This document shows, in pieces, positions 24,657 to 34,919 of a stretch of 64,000 bases of DNA. Under the pieces are notes generated by a model. That model searched no databases. It saw only the letters and a list, made by a program, of their open reading frames with translations, and had not been told where the DNA came from. The stretch lies in assembly GCA_017556705.1 (NCBI GenBank), contig JAFYMG010000001.1, positions 186,001 to 250,000 on the forward strand, in the 5' to 3' direction. Numbering within the stretch: the first letter of the stretch is position 1; each line of letters opens with the position of its first letter. The stretch is from Paludibacteraceae bacterium. GTDB taxonomy: Bacteria; Bacteroidota; Bacteroidia; Bacteroidales; Paludibacteraceae. The translations under genes were made by a program, and so were the position numbers.

Positions 24657-25511
24657 ATGTTTGAAAATCATAAAAAATCAAAAATAGAAACGCGCAGTTT
24701 GGTATCACGCATAGCGGCACAAGGCTATTTGTGGTTGCTATTGGTGGTATTGTATGCGCCTATTCTGCTGATTATCATATTCTCATTTACTCAGAGTAAA
24801 GTATTTGGTAACTGGACAGGATTTACCTTTGGTTTGTATGAGAATCTGTTCACAGGTTATGATGCTGTAGCACAAGTGAAAGTAGATCCCAACTTGTATC
24901 GCGCGATTTTCTACACAGTGGTTATTGCTTTATCGTCGGCATTGATCTCTACCATATTGGGAACCTTGGCGGCTATAGGCATCTACCATATGCGCAATCG
25001 CGATAGGAAGATACTCACCTTTATGAATAGTATCCCTATGATTAACCCTGATATTTTGACGGGTATCAGTTTGTTCTTGCTATTTGTGTTTTTGGGTATC
25101 AGTCGTGGTTTGGGTACCGTGATAGCTGCGCATGTGGTATTTTGTACGCCATACGTAGTATTGAGCGTGATGCCACGATTGACGAAGATGAATCCAAATA
25201 TTTATGAAGCAGCATTGGATTTGGGTGCAACTCCATTCCAAGCTTTGCGCAAGGTCATGATGCCCGAGTTGTGGCCAGGAATGATTAGCGGATTTATTTT
25301 GAGTTTAACATTAAGTATTGATGACTTTGGTGTAACGTACTTTACCAAAGGAAGTAGTGGACTAGAGACATTGTCTACCTTCATATACGCGGACGCGCGC
25401 AAGGGTGGTTTAACGCCAGAGTTGCGCCCTTTATTCTCGCTGATATTCTTAACGATCTTGATCTTACTGATCATTATGAATGTACGAGCAAATAAACAAG
25501 CTAAAAAATAA
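24657..25511 (+). CDS. potC: Polyamine-type ABC transporter permease (PotC-like)
   Basis: The 284-residue permease has a charged N-terminal tail of about 20 residues, six hydrophobic segments and the EAA motif EAALDLGATPFQALRKVMMPELWPG (about residues 182-206). It forms the second transmembrane subunit with PotB. The start is at 24657, preceded by AAGGAG (good RBS by Bacteroidota standards). Confidence 0.9.
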   Translation: MFENHKKSKIETRSLVSRIAAQGYLWLLLVVLYAPILLIIIFSFTQSKVFGNWTGFTFGLYENLFTGYDAVAQVKVDPNLYRAIFYTVVIALSSALISTILGTLAAIGIYHMRNRDRKILTFMNSIPMINPDILTGISLFLLFVFLGISRGLGTVIAAHVVFCTPYVVLSVMPRLTKMNPNIYEAALDLGATPFQALRKVMMPELWPGMISGFILSLTLSIDDFGVTYFTKGSSGLETLSTFIYADARKGGLTPELRPLFSLIFLTILILLIIMNVRANKQAKK

Positions 25512-25536
25512 CAACTACAATAAACAAAAGCATTCT

Positions 25537-26865
25537 ATGAAAAAATTCTTTTTTGCCGTAGCCGCATTGGTGCTACCTTGTGTGTTGGTTTCTAACACTT
25601 TCGCTGCTGACCGCGAGCAAACACTTAAAGTGTATAACTGGGCTGATTATATTAATATGGACGTGCTGAATGGTTTTCCAGCATGGTATTACGAGCAAAC
25701 AGGTGAGCAGGTGGAAGTTCTATATCAGACATTCGATATCAACGAGTCAATGCTCACAGAGATTGAGGTTGGTCACGAGGATTATGACGTGATTTGTCCA
25801 TCGGAGTATATCATTGAACGTATGTTGCGTAATAAGCTATTGCAACCTATCAACAAAGACTTCGGCCATACGCCAGATTACACAAAACTAGTATCACCTT
25901 TTGCTGTAGAAAAATTCCAACAAATGGCACCAGATAGCAGTGTATGCGTGGCTGATTATACAGTAGGCTATATGTGGGGCACGACGGGTATCCTATACAA
26001 CACAGCCCTAGTCAACAAGGAAGATATCTTATCATTAGGTGGATTGCAAAACGATCGTTTCCAAGGCAAAGTATTTATGAAAGATGCTTTCCGCGACATC
26101 TATTCTGTGGTTGTGCTGTACGCATATCGCGATGAGATTGCTCGTGGTGAGGTCACACGTGATGAATTGGTAGCGAATGTGACAGACGAGCGTATTCAAC
26201 GTGTGGAGGAGTTTCTTACTAGCATGAAAAATAATATTGCTGGTTGGGAAGTGGACTTTGGTAAAGAAGAGATGACCAAGGGTAAAGCATGGCTGAATTT
26301 AAGTTGGTCAGGTGATGCTCAATGGGCAATAGATGAGGCAGCAGAAGTAGGTGTGAACTTGGAATACTTTGTGCCAGAAGAGGGAAGTAATGTATGGTTT
26401 GATGGTTGGTGTATTCCCGTATATGCAAAGAACACCAAAGCTGCAAGCTATTTTATCAACTATATGTGTATGCCTGAGAATGCCATTCTTAATATGGAAG
26501 AGATTGGTTATGTGAGCGTTGTGGCATCTCCAGAGATATTGGATTGGGCTAATGACTCTACAATTGAACAGACAGCGAATTTGACATATTTCTTTGGCGA
26601 TAGTGCAACAGCAGTACATGCAAACCATGTATTCTACCCAGATCAACAAGTCATAGAGCATTGCGCATTGATGCATGATTGTGGCGATAAGACCGAGGAT
26701 ATGTTGGCAATGTGGTCCCGCGTTAAGGGTGACAACTTGAGCAAAGGATTAGTATGGTTTATTATAGTAGTGATGAGCTCTATTGTGGGTGTAGCTATTT
26801 TACGCGCCATCAGCAATAAACGCAAACGTGATATGCAACGCAAGAAACGTAACCGTAGAAGATAA
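25537..26865 (+). CDS. potD: Polyamine-type extracellular solute-binding protein with C-terminal membrane anchor
   Basis: The 442-residue product begins MKKFFFAVAALVLPCVLV with signal cleavage likely after AFA, then KVYNWADYINMDVLNGF, typical of spermidine/putrescine-binding proteins. Binding-site-type segments are FDINESMLTEIEVGHEDYDVICPSEY and SWSGDAQWAIDEA. Unusually for PotD, the C-terminus has one hydrophobic helix (about residues 402-424, LVWFIIVVMSSIVGVAIL) followed by a strongly basic tail, consistent with anchoring in the inner membrane. ATG at 25537 is chosen; an extension to 25480 would overlap potC. Confidence 0.88.
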   Translation: MKKFFFAVAALVLPCVLVSNTFAADREQTLKVYNWADYINMDVLNGFPAWYYEQTGEQVEVLYQTFDINESMLTEIEVGHEDYDVICPSEYIIERMLRNKLLQPINKDFGHTPDYTKLVSPFAVEKFQQMAPDSSVCVADYTVGYMWGTTGILYNTALVNKEDILSLGGLQNDRFQGKVFMKDAFRDIYSVVVLYAYRDEIARGEVTRDELVANVTDERIQRVEEFLTSMKNNIAGWEVDFGKEEMTKGKAWLNLSWSGDAQWAIDEAAEVGVNLEYFVPEEGSNVWFDGWCIPVYAKNTKAASYFINYMCMPENAILNMEEIGYVSVVASPEILDWANDSTIEQTANLTYFFGDSATAVHANHVFYPDQQVIEHCALMHDCGDKTEDMLAMWSRVKGDNLSKGLVWFIIVVMSSIVGVAILRAISNKRKRDMQRKKRNRRR

Positions 26866-26872
26866 GCAAAGA

Positions 26873-29797
26873 ATGAAACGATTGATTTATGCAATAGTAT
26901 TTCTCGCATTGAGTGTTTCTCAAATCTCTGCACAGGATTATGAGCAGGCATTCTATGATGTGCGACAAGGTTTCGAGCAACGTTCATCAGTTATACAAGA
27001 CTACCTAAAGAAGTACTTAGAGGACTATCCCTACACGCCTTACGTGGATGAAGTATATACCATGCAAGGTGTACTATATAGCGAAGCAGGTGAGTACGAA
27101 ACTACCATTAAGGCATTGAGTAAAGTGAACGTGAAGGAACTTTCGCGTATAACGGAGCCTATGTATTATTTCCACATGGGCTATGCTTACATGCAACTGA
27201 AGGAGTATAAAAAAGCACTAGTGTATTTTACTTCTCTCAAAAATAATCACAATAATCCATATACCCTCCAAGCCAGTTATTATGCAGGCTATTGTTATTA
27301 TAGCCTCAAAGAATATGGACCAGCGTTGGTGGAATTTTTAGCGTTGGAACAAGTGGGTGGTTACCGCAAAATTGCGCCTTATTATATTGTGCAGATACAC
27401 TATGCCTTGTCAGAATACGATAAGGTATTGGAGCGGGCAGAGAAACTATTGACAGATTTCCCTGATAACGAATACAATGATGAGCTACACCGCATGGTGG
27501 GAGAAATATACTACCAAGATAGTATCTATGATAAGGCAGCGAGCCATTTGGAGATATATCACGAATTGCGATTAAAAACCAATCGAAACGTTATGCGGAA
27601 TGATCTCTATTTACTAGGAGTTTCCAATTATCGTATCGCGCAATATAATCAGGCGATTAACTATCTTAAGCAGGTAAAACATGAGAGTGATTCTATTTCC
27701 GAGAGTACATATCTACATTTGGGACATAGTTATTTGCGCATAAATGATATAGAAAAGGCTATCTTAGCCTATTCAGCAGCAATAGAATTAAATATCCATC
27801 CAACCTTGCGCGAGGAGGCGATGTACAATTATGTACAGGCGACCTATCTGCAGAACTCGGCTTTGGGTGAGAGTATTACAGCCTTCCAAACGTTTATTAG
27901 AGAGTATCCATGTTCGAAGTACATAGACAAAGTATATGCACTGATGGCGGATATGTATCTAACAAGCAAAAACTATCAAGCAGCGTTAAATGCTTTGCTA
28001 GAGATACAACAGCCTAATGAAAAAGTGCTACAAACATGTCAGTATCTACGTTATCAATTGGCTGTAGATGCATTCTTGCAAGATAAGATGAACGATGTAC
28101 TTAAATGGAGTAGCGAAGTGATTGAAAAAGAGATGAACGAATCAGAATACAAAACTGAAGCATATTACCTCTGCGCACAAGCATATTATCGTTTACATCA
28201 GTATCCACAAGCAATTGAAAAGATTGAACTATATCAAAAACAAAAAAATATTTCGCAATCAAACAATCAAAAATCAGCCATATATCTCAAGGCATATGCA
28301 TTGTTTAACCAAAAAGATTACACGGCGGCAAATACATTGTATCGTGAGTATGTAACAATGCTGGCTGGAGAAACCAATAGCACTACCTACCCTGATGCAC
28401 TCAACCGATTAGGTGATTGCCTATTTCATAACCGCCAGTTCCAAGAAGCAAGCGATGTATATTCGCGAGTGGCAGAATTGAAAGCTTTTGGTGCGGATTA
28501 TGCGCTATTGCAAAATGGTTTTGCTCAAGGATTGATGCATAAGTACGCAAAAAAAGTAAATGTACTCACCACCCTAACTCAGGAGTATCCATACTCGGAT
28601 TATACCGACGACGCATTCTATGAGATAGCGCGTGCAGAACTGCAGCAAGATCACAACGAAGAGGCTATTGAGGCTTATCAGGCATTGCTTAAGAATTATC
28701 CCAATAGTAATTATGCTGCTAAAGCATCTTTGGAAATGGGTATGACTTATCGTACGCTGAAGAAATATGATCAAGCAATTGAAACATTCAAAACTACCAT
28801 CAGCACATATATCGGTAGCGAAGAAGCATACTCTGCTTTAGAAGGAATGGAGCAGATATACGTAGAGACCAACAAAGTGGATGAGTATATCGCTTACACA
28901 AAGACTTTGACTAATATGCAAATACAGACAACTAGTAGCGAAGATTCATTGGTGTATGTAACTGCAGAATTGCAGTATATGATGGGCAATCATCAAGAAG
29001 CTGCTGCGGGACTTACTACCTACCTGACCAATTTTTGTCCTGGAGGACGCTACTGTACGAATGCCACATATTATGCAGCAAATAGCTTCTATCAACTCAA
29101 GCAATATGACAAGGCTATCGAGCAATATAGTGCACTGGCTGACGTACAAGGTAATCCATATATGGAGGAGGCATGTATGCGCGTTGCAGAACTCAGCTAT
29201 GATAATCAAGAGTACCGTACAGCTCTCTATTATTTCCAACGTATGAGCGAAGTAGCTTATTCCTCAAGCCAACGTACGACCGCATTATTGGGTATGTTGC
29301 GTTGTGGATATAACATAGAGGAACAGGCTACCATAGTTGATGTAGCAACACGATTATTAGATGAACCAGCAATAGATTCATTGGTTCGTAATGAAGCACT
29401 ATATTGCCGAGCAAAAGCGTATATACAAACTCAACAATATGGGTTGGCTGTTGTAGATCTTGCACCAGTTGCAAAAGAAGTGCGTACTGTGCGTGGTGCA
29501 GAGGCAAAGTACTTATTAGCTGAGTGCTATTTTCTTCTAAATGCCATGGATTTGGCGGAAGAAGAAATTATGTCCTTTACCAAGCAACAAACTTCTCACC
29601 AATATTGGTTGGCTAAAAGTTTGATTCTATTGGCAGATATCAATATAAAACGTAACGACTTATTCCAAGCTAAACAATACCTCTTGGCTTTGCAAAAGAA
29701 CTATCACATACAGGATGATATCCAAACAATAATACAAGAAAAACTACAATATATTGCTCAGTTGGAAATACAACAGACTACTGACACCGCAAAATAA
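26873..29797 (+). CDS. Large periplasmic tetratricopeptide-repeat protein
   Basis: The 974-residue protein has a signal peptide (MKRLIYAIVFLALSVSQISAQ) and then continuous TPR-like helical repeats to the end (for example YYFHMGYAYMQLKEYKKALVYF, YDDAFYEIARAELQQDHNEEAIEAYQALL). It lies 7 nt after potD and 7 nt before the barrel gene, so it may share their transcript. A pair of a large TPR protein and an outer-membrane barrel is common in Bacteroidales; a role in envelope assembly or protein scaffolding is inferred. Confidence 0.85.
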   Translation: MKRLIYAIVFLALSVSQISAQDYEQAFYDVRQGFEQRSSVIQDYLKKYLEDYPYTPYVDEVYTMQGVLYSEAGEYETTIKALSKVNVKELSRITEPMYYFHMGYAYMQLKEYKKALVYFTSLKNNHNNPYTLQASYYAGYCYYSLKEYGPALVEFLALEQVGGYRKIAPYYIVQIHYALSEYDKVLERAEKLLTDFPDNEYNDELHRMVGEIYYQDSIYDKAASHLEIYHELRLKTNRNVMRNDLYLLGVSNYRIAQYNQAINYLKQVKHESDSISESTYLHLGHSYLRINDIEKAILAYSAAIELNIHPTLREEAMYNYVQATYLQNSALGESITAFQTFIREYPCSKYIDKVYALMADMYLTSKNYQAALNALLEIQQPNEKVLQTCQYLRYQLAVDAFLQDKMNDVLKWSSEVIEKEMNESEYKTEAYYLCAQAYYRLHQYPQAIEKIELYQKQKNISQSNNQKSAIYLKAYALFNQKDYTAANTLYREYVTMLAGETNSTTYPDALNRLGDCLFHNRQFQEASDVYSRVAELKAFGADYALLQNGFAQGLMHKYAKKVNVLTTLTQEYPYSDYTDDAFYEIARAELQQDHNEEAIEAYQALLKNYPNSNYAAKASLEMGMTYRTLKKYDQAIETFKTTISTYIGSEEAYSALEGMEQIYVETNKVDEYIAYTKTLTNMQIQTTSSEDSLVYVTAELQYMMGNHQEAAAGLTTYLTNFCPGGRYCTNATYYAANSFYQLKQYDKAIEQYSALADVQGNPYMEEACMRVAELSYDNQEYRTALYYFQRMSEVAYSSSQRTTALLGMLRCGYNIEEQATIVDVATRLLDEPAIDSLVRNEALYCRAKAYIQTQQYGLAVVDLAPVAKEVRTVRGAEAKYLLAECYFLLNAMDLAEEEIMSFTKQQTSHQYWLAKSLILLADINIKRNDLFQAKQYLLALQKNYHIQDDIQTIIQEKLQYIAQLEIQQTTDTAK

Positions 29798-29804
29798 GGC
29801 AATC

Positions 29805-31409
29805 ATGAAAAGAATACAATATATTTTAGGTATTATTTTTGCTGTACTTATCAGCAACCCTTGCGCTACCTTTGCGCAAGATACCACGTTCAATAGAGTG
29901 GTAACTGTAGAGCGAGATTATCAACCGGAGATAGAGCAGGCGCAAATGATTCATGTCACTCCATCTACCTTGCAAGTAGAGGTGGATCCTAATCCTGTGA
30001 TTTATTCTACCTACTCTACTCCACTTTCTATTGGCTTTAACTTGCATCCATTGCAAGCTGCAGAACTGCGTTTCAAGCGTCCTGCTCCGCTAAACGGCAT
30101 TATTGATGCTGCTGTGGGGCACCATAATACGCACCTTGATTTCAACTATCAGCTGCACAAACAACCTAAGTTGTCAGCAAATATGTATGCCAAACACGAT
30201 GCATACTGGGGCAGCAATACCCTATCGCATTCTAAGATAGGAGGACAAGGTACGTACTGCTTCAATAAATCTCAACTCTATTTTGGTATTGATGGAGGAA
30301 ATGCAGCATACACAATGATTGGAAAAGATAAATTACAGTCACTATATCATGCAACTGCACATATTGGTATTTGCTCTAATTCACAATATCACTTCCAATA
30401 TAATGTTCAAACAGGTTATAAAGCTTTTTTCACTCCAGAACTTATTGAACATCAAGTACGCTCATTCCTCGATATATATTGGAAAGAGGGGCAACATACA
30501 GGAGGAGCAAAAATATATGCTCAAAACAATCTATACTCTTCAGTTCAAGATCTAACGGCCATACATAATGTTCGCATTCAGCCATTCTACGAACTCAAAG
30601 ATGCTAAAATAAGATTGCATGCTGGTGTAAATTTGGATATGAATATAGGTACTAATCAGATGCTTAGTGCAACTCCAAACATCAGTTTTGCGCCTTCTCC
30701 AAATGTACAGTTTGAATGGTTCATTATTCCGGAGAAATTGAATCTGCACACGGAAATAAACGGATATTTTGCAACAGGAAGCATTGATGAGGGTATGCAT
30801 CTAAATAGATATTTTGACCTTTCTAAGATTGCTGCAAGACGCGAAGCGAAAACCTACATTCCAGTTGCTGCGAACCTAGGTTTCACTATATGCCCATTCC
30901 GTACATTCTTGATAGATATCTATGGTGGGTACTCGCTTTACATGAATGATTACACGATGGAATACGACAATACAAACATGTCTTATTCATATCTTCTACA
31001 TAATTACCAACGAGGACATGTAGGGGCATCAGCACACTATCATTTCAAAGATATTATTAATGTAGAAGCTAAGGGAAACTATTATTTTTGGAAGAACCTA
31101 AGTGCCAATTTGCCCGTCTACGATCGCCCTGAATGGGATGCTACTTTACGAGTAGATGTGAATATCGATCAGAAATGGTCACTCTATTCCGACAATAGTC
31201 TTGAAGGCACACGATTGGCATGCACTACTAGTCAGGATGAGCAACTACCAATGGTGATAGATTTGAATATAGGTGCTCAATACGACATCAATAGATGGCT
31301 CAATGTGTATCTCCAACTTGGCAACTACCTACATCGAAAGAATCCTATCTATTACGGATATACCACACAGGGATGCCACTTCCTAGCAGGAGTAAAATAC
31401 GTATTCTAA
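29805..31409 (+). CDS. Outer-membrane beta-barrel protein, function unknown
   Basis: The 534-residue product has a signal peptide (MKRIQYILGIIFAVLI...TFA) and a sequence of alternating aromatic/polar strands ending HFLAGVKYVF, with a terminal Phe typical of barrels assembled by BAM. Residues 30-60 (VVTVERDYQPEIEQA) recall an N-terminal periplasmic segment. It follows the TPR gene after 7 nt and is closed by a bidirectional terminator. Confidence 0.8.
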   Translation: MKRIQYILGIIFAVLISNPCATFAQDTTFNRVVTVERDYQPEIEQAQMIHVTPSTLQVEVDPNPVIYSTYSTPLSIGFNLHPLQAAELRFKRPAPLNGIIDAAVGHHNTHLDFNYQLHKQPKLSANMYAKHDAYWGSNTLSHSKIGGQGTYCFNKSQLYFGIDGGNAAYTMIGKDKLQSLYHATAHIGICSNSQYHFQYNVQTGYKAFFTPELIEHQVRSFLDIYWKEGQHTGGAKIYAQNNLYSSVQDLTAIHNVRIQPFYELKDAKIRLHAGVNLDMNIGTNQMLSATPNISFAPSPNVQFEWFIIPEKLNLHTEINGYFATGSIDEGMHLNRYFDLSKIAARREAKTYIPVAANLGFTICPFRTFLIDIYGGYSLYMNDYTMEYDNTNMSYSYLLHNYQRGHVGASAHYHFKDIINVEAKGNYYFWKNLSANLPVYDRPEWDATLRVDVNIDQKWSLYSDNSLEGTRLACTTSQDEQLPMVIDLNIGAQYDINRWLNVYLQLGNYLHRKNPIYYGYTTQGCHFLAGVKYVF

Positions 31410-31427
31410 ACTAAATAACCTTATAAA

Positions 31428-31458
31428 GAAATCCCCTAATGCGATATTAGGGGATTTC
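31428..31458. terminator. Bidirectional terminator between the barrel gene and nfnAB
   Basis: GAAATCCCCTAAT and ATTAGGGGATTTC form a 13-bp stem around GCGAT between convergent genes. Confidence 0.92.
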
Positions 31459-31474
31459 TATTTGTTTCCAATTT

Positions 31475-33760
31475 TCACTTGGTCAAATACTCGTGCATTT
31501 CTTTCGCAGCTCTTCGTCCATCAGCCATTGCGAGAATCACCGTTGCACCACCACGAACTATATCGCCACCCGCAAACAAAGTTGGAATAGACGATTGCAT
31601 CTTTTCATTTACTACAATAGTGCCACGTTTCGAAACATCCAAGCCTTCTACAGTAGAAGGAATCAACGGATTAGGACTGACTCCCACACTTACAATCACT
31701 TGATCCACTGCTATCGTTACTGTTTTTCCTTCTACAGGTACTGGACTGCGTCGACCCGACTCGTCAGGTTCGCCTAATTCCATTACTTGTAACACAGCTT
31801 CTTTCACTCTGCCACTCTCATCACCAATATATTCAATAGGATTATGCAAAGTCATAAACTCTACACCTTCATCTTTGGCATGGTGCACCTCTTCCACACG
31901 CGCTGGCATCTCTTCTTCGCTACGACGATAAACTACAATAGCGTGTTCGGCGCCCAAACGTTTTGCTGTACGGACAGCATCCATAGCTGTGTTACCACCA
32001 CCTACGACCATCACATTCTTCGCTGCCACAATTGGCGTATCAGAATCATCTGAAGCGGCATCCATCAAATTCACACGAGTCAAATACTCGTTGCATGACA
32101 TAATGGAATTCAAATTCTCACCTGGAATATTCATAAATCTAGGTAACCCTGCGCCACTTCCAACGAATATACCTTCATATCCTTCATGTTGCAAGTCTCC
32201 TATGCTCAAGGTTTTACCGACAATCACATCCGTTTTGAAATCCACACCCAACTTACGTAAACCATCAATCTCTCTATTCACAATACGGTTTGGCAGACGA
32301 AACTCTGGAATACCATATTTCAATACACCACCAATCTCATGCAAAGCCTCAAACACGGTCACATCATAACCATATTTGGCCATATCACCTGCAAATGCTA
32401 AACCAGCAGGACCACTACCAACCACAGCTACCTTCCTACCATTCTTACTCATACTTTTCACATTTCCACTTACAGCATTATCCGCCACAAAACGTTCCAA
32501 GTATCCAATTGCCACCGGCTCATGACCCATTTTTACATGAATACATTGTGCTTCACACTGCTTTTCTTGCGGACAGACACGACCACAAACTGCTGGTAAT
32601 GTGCTACTTTCACTGATAATATCCGCAGCTGCTGATACATTACCAATCTCTAATTGCTTGATAAAACCAGGAATATTAATATTCACTGGACAACCTTCCA
32701 TACAAGTCGGATTCTTACAATTAAGGCAACGATGAGATTCAGTCACCGCCTGCTCAAAAGTCAATCCTTGATTTACCTCATCATATAGCGACTTTATGCG
32801 CACCTCTGGCGCTAACTCGTTCATCTTTACGCGAGGAATAGCCACCCTATCTTTTGCTTTTCCTTCAAAAGGAGCAACAAATCCAGTCATATCAACTTCC
32901 ACATTATTTTGCTGATGGATATAACTATTTAATCTTGATTCTCCTTTCAAATATACCTCATATTCAGCCATTTCCTTCGTTTTATAACGTCCAAGTCGCT
33001 TCAACATCTCATCAAAATCCACCACATGTGCGTCAAACTCAGGACCATCCACACACACAAATTTCGTCTTTCCTCCAACTGTCACACGACACGCACCACA
33101 CATTCCTGTACCATCAACCATGATAGTGTTTAGACTAGCTTCTGTCGGAATATTGTATTTCTTCGTGGTCAAAGCCACAAACTTCATCATGATAGCAGGA
33201 CCAATCGTTATACACTTATCCACCTTCTCACGCAAAATCACCTCCTCAACTCCCTGTGTTACAAGACCTTTCTTCCCTAGTGAACCATCATCGGTCATCA
33301 CGATCACTTCATCCGATACCGCGGCTAATTGGTCGTGCAGGATAATCAAATCTTTATTACGAGCAGCTAAAATAGTCACCACACGATTACCTGCTGCCTT
33401 CAAGGCTTGAGCAATTGGCAACATTGGTGCAGCACCTACACCTCCGCATGCACACACTACTGTACCATAGTTACGAATATCCGTTGCTTTTCCCAAAGGA
33501 CCTACCAAATTCGCCACTCTATCCCCCGCCTCCAACGCACATAATTTACTAGAAGACACACCAATACGCTGAACAACCAAAGTAATTGTTCCTTTCTCCA
33601 CATCTGCATCGGAGATTGTCAATGGCATACGCTCGCCTTTCTCATCCACACGAACAATCACGAAATGCCCAGCCCTTCTACTGCGAGCAATCAACGGAGC
33701 CTCCACCACAATTTCTGCTACATTCTCCGAAAAAAATCGTTTAGAAACTATTGTATTCAT
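31475..33760 (-). CDS. Fused NfnA-NfnB (NADH-dependent ferredoxin:NADP+ oxidoreductase / glutamate synthase small-subunit-like)
   Basis: The 761-residue protein joins a DHODB/sulfide-dehydrogenase-type FAD/[2Fe-2S] reductase (residues about 1-280, with the cysteines in DGTGMCGACRVTVGG and FVCVDGPEFD) to a GltD-like half (from about 300) with cluster cysteines CLNCKNPTCMEGCPV and CGRVCPQEKQCEAQC, FAD motif VVGSGPAGLAFAGD and NAD(P) motif VVGGGNTAMDAVRTA. NfnAB enzymes bifurcate electrons between NADH, ferredoxin and NADPH. The fusion is known in Bacteroidota. Start at 33760 (MNTIVSKRFF) follows the promoter; the extension to 33805 overlaps it. Confidence 0.9.
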   Translation of the reverse strand: MNTIVSKRFFSENVAEIVVEAPLIARSRRAGHFVIVRVDEKGERMPLTISDADVEKGTITLVVQRIGVSSSKLCALEAGDRVANLVGPLGKATDIRNYGTVVCACGGVGAAPMLPIAQALKAAGNRVVTILAARNKDLIILHDQLAAVSDEVIVMTDDGSLGKKGLVTQGVEEVILREKVDKCITIGPAIMMKFVALTTKKYNIPTEASLNTIMVDGTGMCGACRVTVGGKTKFVCVDGPEFDAHVVDFDEMLKRLGRYKTKEMAEYEVYLKGESRLNSYIHQQNNVEVDMTGFVAPFEGKAKDRVAIPRVKMNELAPEVRIKSLYDEVNQGLTFEQAVTESHRCLNCKNPTCMEGCPVNINIPGFIKQLEIGNVSAAADIISESSTLPAVCGRVCPQEKQCEAQCIHVKMGHEPVAIGYLERFVADNAVSGNVKSMSKNGRKVAVVGSGPAGLAFAGDMAKYGYDVTVFEALHEIGGVLKYGIPEFRLPNRIVNREIDGLRKLGVDFKTDVIVGKTLSIGDLQHEGYEGIFVGSGAGLPRFMNIPGENLNSIMSCNEYLTRVNLMDAASDDSDTPIVAAKNVMVVGGGNTAMDAVRTAKRLGAEHAIVVYRRSEEEMPARVEEVHHAKDEGVEFMTLHNPIEYIGDESGRVKEAVLQVMELGEPDESGRRSPVPVEGKTVTIAVDQVIVSVGVSPNPLIPSTVEGLDVSKRGTIVVNEKMQSSIPTLFAGGDIVRGGATVILAMADGRRAAKEMHEYLTK

Positions 33761-33779
33761 AATGCATCGAATTTGGGCA

Positions 33780-33811
33780 CAAAGGTAGTGAAAAAAAAAC
33801 AACAAAGCAAA
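33780..33811 (-). promoter_or_regulatory. Promoter of nfnAB
   Basis: On the minus strand TTTG (33808-33811) and TACCTTTG (33780-33787) are 20 nt apart; the leader would be only about 10-15 nt. Confidence 0.75.
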
Positions 33812-33864
33812 AAAAAGGACTAAAAGTTCTTTTTTGAAGAAGTTTTCGGCGTGTTTTAAAAAAA

Positions 33865-34737
33865 TTATTCCAAATTTGTCAGATTGACATACTTATTGAC
33901 TATCGCATAAATCGTCAAACCTGCAGTAGAATGTATATTCAGCTTACGAGTAATATTTTTTCGATGCGTAATCACAGTATGCACCGAAATACACAATGCA
34001 TCTGCTATCTCCTTATTACTCAAGCCATTGGCTATTTTGACCAACACATCACATTCGCGTTCACTTAATGCTTCATTTTCCTGCGCAACATGATGAAGAG
34101 GAATTATGGGATTTGCATTCCTGAGAGCAGGACGCAATATTTCGTCCTCGATTGCACAATGGTCTGAAAAGTCTTGCTCCATATGCCATAAATCGCTCAT
34201 CACGCTGATCAACGTATATGTCACGGTACCATGTGGTAAAATATGATTAGACGGATAGTACTTGATTATTAAATTCTTAATCTCAGTTAATTTATCGGTT
34301 ATGCGTTGGTCATCTCGAGCATGCTCCTCAAATAAACCTGCATTCTCATGCTCTATATGGGTGCGAATCTCTTCCACGAACTCATCATAGCACTGCAAAA
34401 TTAACATAGGAATCTTATTGGCTGCACCTGCAGGAATCAAAGCCTCAATCAATAAACGACGAAGATAGGGCAAACGAAAATCCAAAAAATAAGTATGCGC
34501 ATTACGCAAATAGCGTTGCAAGGTTGCAACATCAATATCAGCTGGCAAAGCACGTTGCTTAAACACCTTATAGTTGATCACCGCAAGAAATGTGGGCGTA
34601 TGCACGTTATTGCCCTCGCAAGCTTCAGCAATAGTCTGCTCGCCAACGCCCATAGTTAATCCAAACCGACTGATGACATGTATCGCATCCTCTTCGTGCG
34701 ACATTAAATCGCATATTTTATCGCTACCTTTATACAT
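33865..34737 (-). CDS. Hemerythrin/ScdA-like sensor fused to a LuxR-type DNA-binding domain
   Basis: The 290-residue protein begins with a ScdA-N/DUF542-like segment (about 1-55, MYKGSDKICDLMSHEEDAIHVISRFGL). A hemerythrin-like four-helix region follows (about 75-215) with candidate di-iron ligands His81, His127/His130, Glu131, His139, His185, His193 and Glu197. It ends with a LuxR/FixJ helix-turn-helix (LSERECDVLVKIANGLSNKEIADALCISVHTVITHRKNI, 224-262). RIC/ScdA proteins repair iron centres after nitrosative or oxidative stress, so an iron, oxygen or NO sensor is a reasonable guess. It sits between nfnAB and the TonB-dependent receptor, on the minus strand and divergent from the receptor. 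Confidence 0.8.
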   Translation of the reverse strand: MYKGSDKICDLMSHEEDAIHVISRFGLTMGVGEQTIAEACEGNNVHTPTFLAVINYKVFKQRALPADIDVATLQRYLRNAHTYFLDFRLPYLRRLLIEALIPAGAANKIPMLILQCYDEFVEEIRTHIEHENAGLFEEHARDDQRITDKLTEIKNLIIKYYPSNHILPHGTVTYTLISVMSDLWHMEQDFSDHCAIEDEILRPALRNANPIIPLHHVAQENEALSERECDVLVKIANGLSNKEIADALCISVHTVITHRKNITRKLNIHSTAGLTIYAIVNKYVNLTNLE

Positions 34738-34911
34738 ATTATTGGGGGTATAGGTGAATTTATGTGCAAAGGTATAAAAAAAAAATAAGATGACAAACTA
34801 CTACCCATAAAATAACTATTTTTTATGTTCATTTTCATAATAAACATTCTTTATTACTCCCCAAAAATTGGTAAATCTGCTTTCTTATTTTCGTGGGTAA
34901 AAAAAATGCAC

Positions 34912-34919
34912 TACCTTTG
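34912..34919 (+). promoter_or_regulatory. -7 element of the TonB-receptor promoter
   Basis: TACCTTTG matches the consensus; the -33 position has only TTTTCG. The leader of about 110 nt up to 35038 shows no recognised riboswitch. 34738-34910 is AT-rich spacer without a gene. Confidence 0.6.

Noticed and set aside
31475..33760. Separate gltD/pyrK genes instead of one fused gene
   Set aside because: The frame is continuous through the linker near residue 290, with cluster and flavin motifs in NfnA-NfnB order.
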